From Labilibacter sediminis (GTDB lineage: Bacteria; Bacteroidota; Bacteroidia; Bacteroidales; Marinilabiliaceae), in the NCBI RefSeq assembly GCF_005877885.1, contig NZ_VCHY01000001.1, positions 310,001 through 374,000 on the forward strand: a stretch of 64,000 bases of DNA. Reading direction: 5' to 3'. How positions within the stretch are numbered: position 1 is the first letter of the stretch; every line of letters starts with the position of its first letter. A program made the position numbers and the translations under genes. Shown here piece after piece: positions 62,145 to 64,000 of the stretch. Under the pieces are notes generated by a model, which saw nothing but the letters and a program-made list of their open reading frames with translations, had not been told where the DNA came from and did no database searches.

Positions 62145-64000
62145 TTATTTTTTGCGGACAAACAAACCATCAAATACGTAATAAACACAAGGAATTACTA
62201 TTAAAGTTAGTATGGTTGATGTGACTAAACCACCGATGACAGCAATGGCCATTGATGAGCGGATGGCTGAACTCTCCCCAACACCTAACGTTAATGGCAG
62301 CAAGCCCAAAATTGTGGTTAAACTGGTCATTAGTATAGGACGTAACCGGTTATTGGCTGCATTAACAATGGCGGTACGTAATACTTGTCCTTCTCTTTTA
62401 AATTGATTGATGGCATCCACCAGTATAATAGAATCATTAACTGCAATACCTGCCAGCATTACCAGGCCTATATAAGCCATAATATTTAAAGACTTACCCA
62501 ATAAAAGAAATGCGGTTATAGCACCAACACCTGCCAATGGGATGGTAAGCAAAATAGTGAAGGGATGAATTAAGGATTCAAACTGGGAAGCCATTACCAT
62601 ATACACCAATACAATAGACAACAATAAGGCAAAAGTTAAGCTTCCGAAGGATTCTTTGCGCATCATTTCATCACCCAATATTTTATAGCGATACCCATCA
62701 GGAAAATCAACTTGTTGTATCGAATGTTGTATTTCACGGGCCAATTGATCAATGGGTATATTGCCTTTTGTATGTGCGGTTATTCGGCCCACTCTGTTTT
62801 GGTTATTTCTAATAACCTCCTTTGGCGCCATGCCGGTTTCTATTTTGGCAAGCTCAGACAACCTGTATGTATTTTGCCCATCTTCAATGATAAAATTATC
62901 TAAATCACGTAAAGGATAATCCGGCATTTTTAAGGTAATATTGGTTAATTCACCACCTCTCTCAATGCTACCAGCATCTTTACCCATTAAAAAATCCTGT
63001 AACTGACTAATAATGGTAGACGCATTTAAATTAAAAATACCTGCTCTGTACCTATCTATTATCACATTTACCTCAGGTACACCATCTTCAAAAGAACTCT
63101 TTTCATTATAGAGCTCATCATTAGATTTCATGATTTGAAAAACCTGATCACTCAGTTCATCCAGTACATTAAGGTCGGAGCCAATAATTTCAATCATTAT
63201 TGGGGCCGAATCACTTCCCATAATTTCCTGTAAGGCTGTTTCATCCTGTACAAACTCCAATTCCACATCCTTTACTCCATCAAATATCCGGCTCAAAACA
63301 GGTATAAAATCATCTGTTGAGTATGGCGAATCTTCATTCAACATCACTTTAATAAAACCGGTATTTTCGCCCTCAAACACACTGTTCTCCGATCCTTCGG
63401 AAGTGTTTTGCGGCCCGGCATGTGTAAAAACATGCTTTACATGCTCACCTAAGGACTGTTGAATCATATCTTCCATTGAAGCAATAGTAGACGCTGTCCG
63501 ATTTAAACCAACTCCGGAAGGAAGCGTAACCTCAATAGAAAATTCTTTTGTTTTGGCCTGTGGCATAAACTCACTTCCTACTATGGAAATAGAAAAATAT
63601 GTAAGCACCACCAAGACTATAGAAGCCAGAATAACAAGGTACCTATTGTCTATCATTCGCTGTAAAAACCTTACATACCCCGGATAAATCTTTTCCTTAC
63701 TTTTAATCTTCTGCTGATGCTTTCCAAGAAAAAACACACTCAGCACCGGAATGATAAGGATGGCCACAAACAAGGATGACAAAAGCGAAAAAGCCACTGT
63801 CCAAGCCTGGTCTTTAAATAATTCTCCCGATGCTCCATGCAAATAAACGATGGGTAAAAACACCACGATGGTGGTTAAGGTGGATGCCACCAAAGCTCCT
63901 CCTACTTTAGCCGTTCCTTCAATAGCCGCCTCTTTTAACGATTTTCCTTTTTCGAGCAGGGTAAAAATATTTTCCACCACAATAATGGCATTATCAACCA
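62145..64000 (-). CDS. RND efflux permease (5' end beyond the window)
   Basis: About 618 residues visible, the C-terminal 60 percent; the frame continues through the right edge with VDNAIIVVENIF, the TM4 region. It contains the second periplasmic domain, TM7-TM12 and the tail IPCVYYVFDGLFVRKK. TM4 shows D-N and TM10 GIAVNDSIILVD, again unlike AcrB's DD and K, but common in non-enterobacterial RND pumps. 72 bases before the RND-ABC gene. The two may form a hetero-complex as MdtB-MdtC do. No adaptor or outer-membrane channel gene is inside the window; they are probably just past the edge. Confidence 0.9.
   Translation of the reverse strand, partial: VDNAIIVVENIFTLLEKGKSLKEAAIEGTAKVGGALVASTLTTIVVFLPIVYLHGASGELFKDQAWTVAFSLLSSLFVAILIIPVLSVFFLGKHQQKIKSKEKIYPGYVRFLQRMIDNRYLVILASIVLVVLTYFSISIVGSEFMPQAKTKEFSIEVTLPSGVGLNRTASTIASMEDMIQQSLGEHVKHVFTHAGPQNTSEGSENSVFEGENTGFIKVMLNEDSPYSTDDFIPVLSRIFDGVKDVELEFVQDETALQEIMGSDSAPIMIEIIGSDLNVLDELSDQVFQIMKSNDELYNEKSSFEDGVPEVNVIIDRYRAGIFNLNASTIISQLQDFLMGKDAGSIERGGELTNITLKMPDYPLRDLDNFIIEDGQNTYRLSELAKIETGMAPKEVIRNNQNRVGRITAHTKGNIPIDQLAREIQHSIQQVDFPDGYRYKILGDEMMRKESFGSLTFALLLSIVLVYMVMASQFESLIHPFTILLTIPLAGVGAITAFLLLGKSLNIMAYIGLVMLAGIAVNDSIILVDAINQFKREGQVLRTAIVNAANNRLRPILMTSLTTILGLLPLTLGVGESSAIRSSMAIAVIGGLVTSTILTLIVIPCVYYVFDGLFVRKK

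Overview
The window looks like a piece of a Bacteroidota chromosome, most likely a marine or sediment Marinilabiliales-type bacterium; the order is inferred, the phylum is well supported. Evidence for the phylum: low GC, many start regions without a Shine-Dalgarno sequence but with the phylum's TAnnTTTG -7 box, a complete Bat (aerotolerance) operon, type IX secretion proteins with a giant type-B CTD adhesin, a PorP/SprF protein, and typical Bacteroidota families (DUF2027-Smr, DUF4202, exonuclease/GIY-YIG). No phage, insertion sequence, CRISPR array or tRNA gene was seen.

Layout. 1-5.5 kb: edge of an M23 peptidase, GNAT, PHP histidinol phosphatase, release factor 3, a hotdog thioesterase, and an exonuclease/GIY-YIG gene cut in two by an in-frame TAA. 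5.6-7.6 kb: a structured small RNA (6S-like), a BrkB-type membrane protein and RNase P RNA. 7.6-19.7 kb: a type IX secretion/gliding-type cluster on the minus strand (SPOR protein, PorE-like OmpA protein, PorP/SprF, 2.76-kDa-residue-scale adhesin of about 2,760 aa built from three kinds of repeats). 20.2-24.8 kb: two paralogous unknown proteins around a DUF2027-Smr gene, queA and a BFD-type 2Fe-2S protein. 25.1-33.9 kb: moxR, DUF58, a BatD-like protein, batA, batB, batC, and batD-batE behind their own promoter. 34-44 kb: an HPt-STAS pair, gcvT, serC-serA-DUF1015, a PLP-homeostasis protein, a DHOD-like enzyme and two exported proteins. 43.9-51.3 kb: uvrA, an arsR-arsC-acr3 arsenic operon with a palindromic operator, DUF4202 and a chemoreceptor. 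51.3-56.6 kb: repeat-rich DNA around two glycosyltransferases and a Qnr/McbG-like pentapeptide protein.

56.6-64 kb is the most unusual part: two consecutive RND-type efflux genes, the second of which encodes one continuous 1,576-residue protein in which an RND permease is followed by extra membrane segments and a complete ABC ATPase, and is followed 10 bases later by an ABC-2-type permease. This suggests an exporter that combines RND and ABC parts. The first strand of the ABC domain seems to lie before the extra membrane segments, as if a membrane module had been inserted into the ATPase.

Other items worth attention are duplicated leader elements whose hairpins pair with the start codons of both glycosyltransferases, two copies of a 169-170 bp palindromic repeat with compensatory changes, a four-unit 41-bp tandem repeat, a higher-order A-B-C domain duplication in the adhesin, and thrombospondin-type-3-like calcium repeats in BatC.
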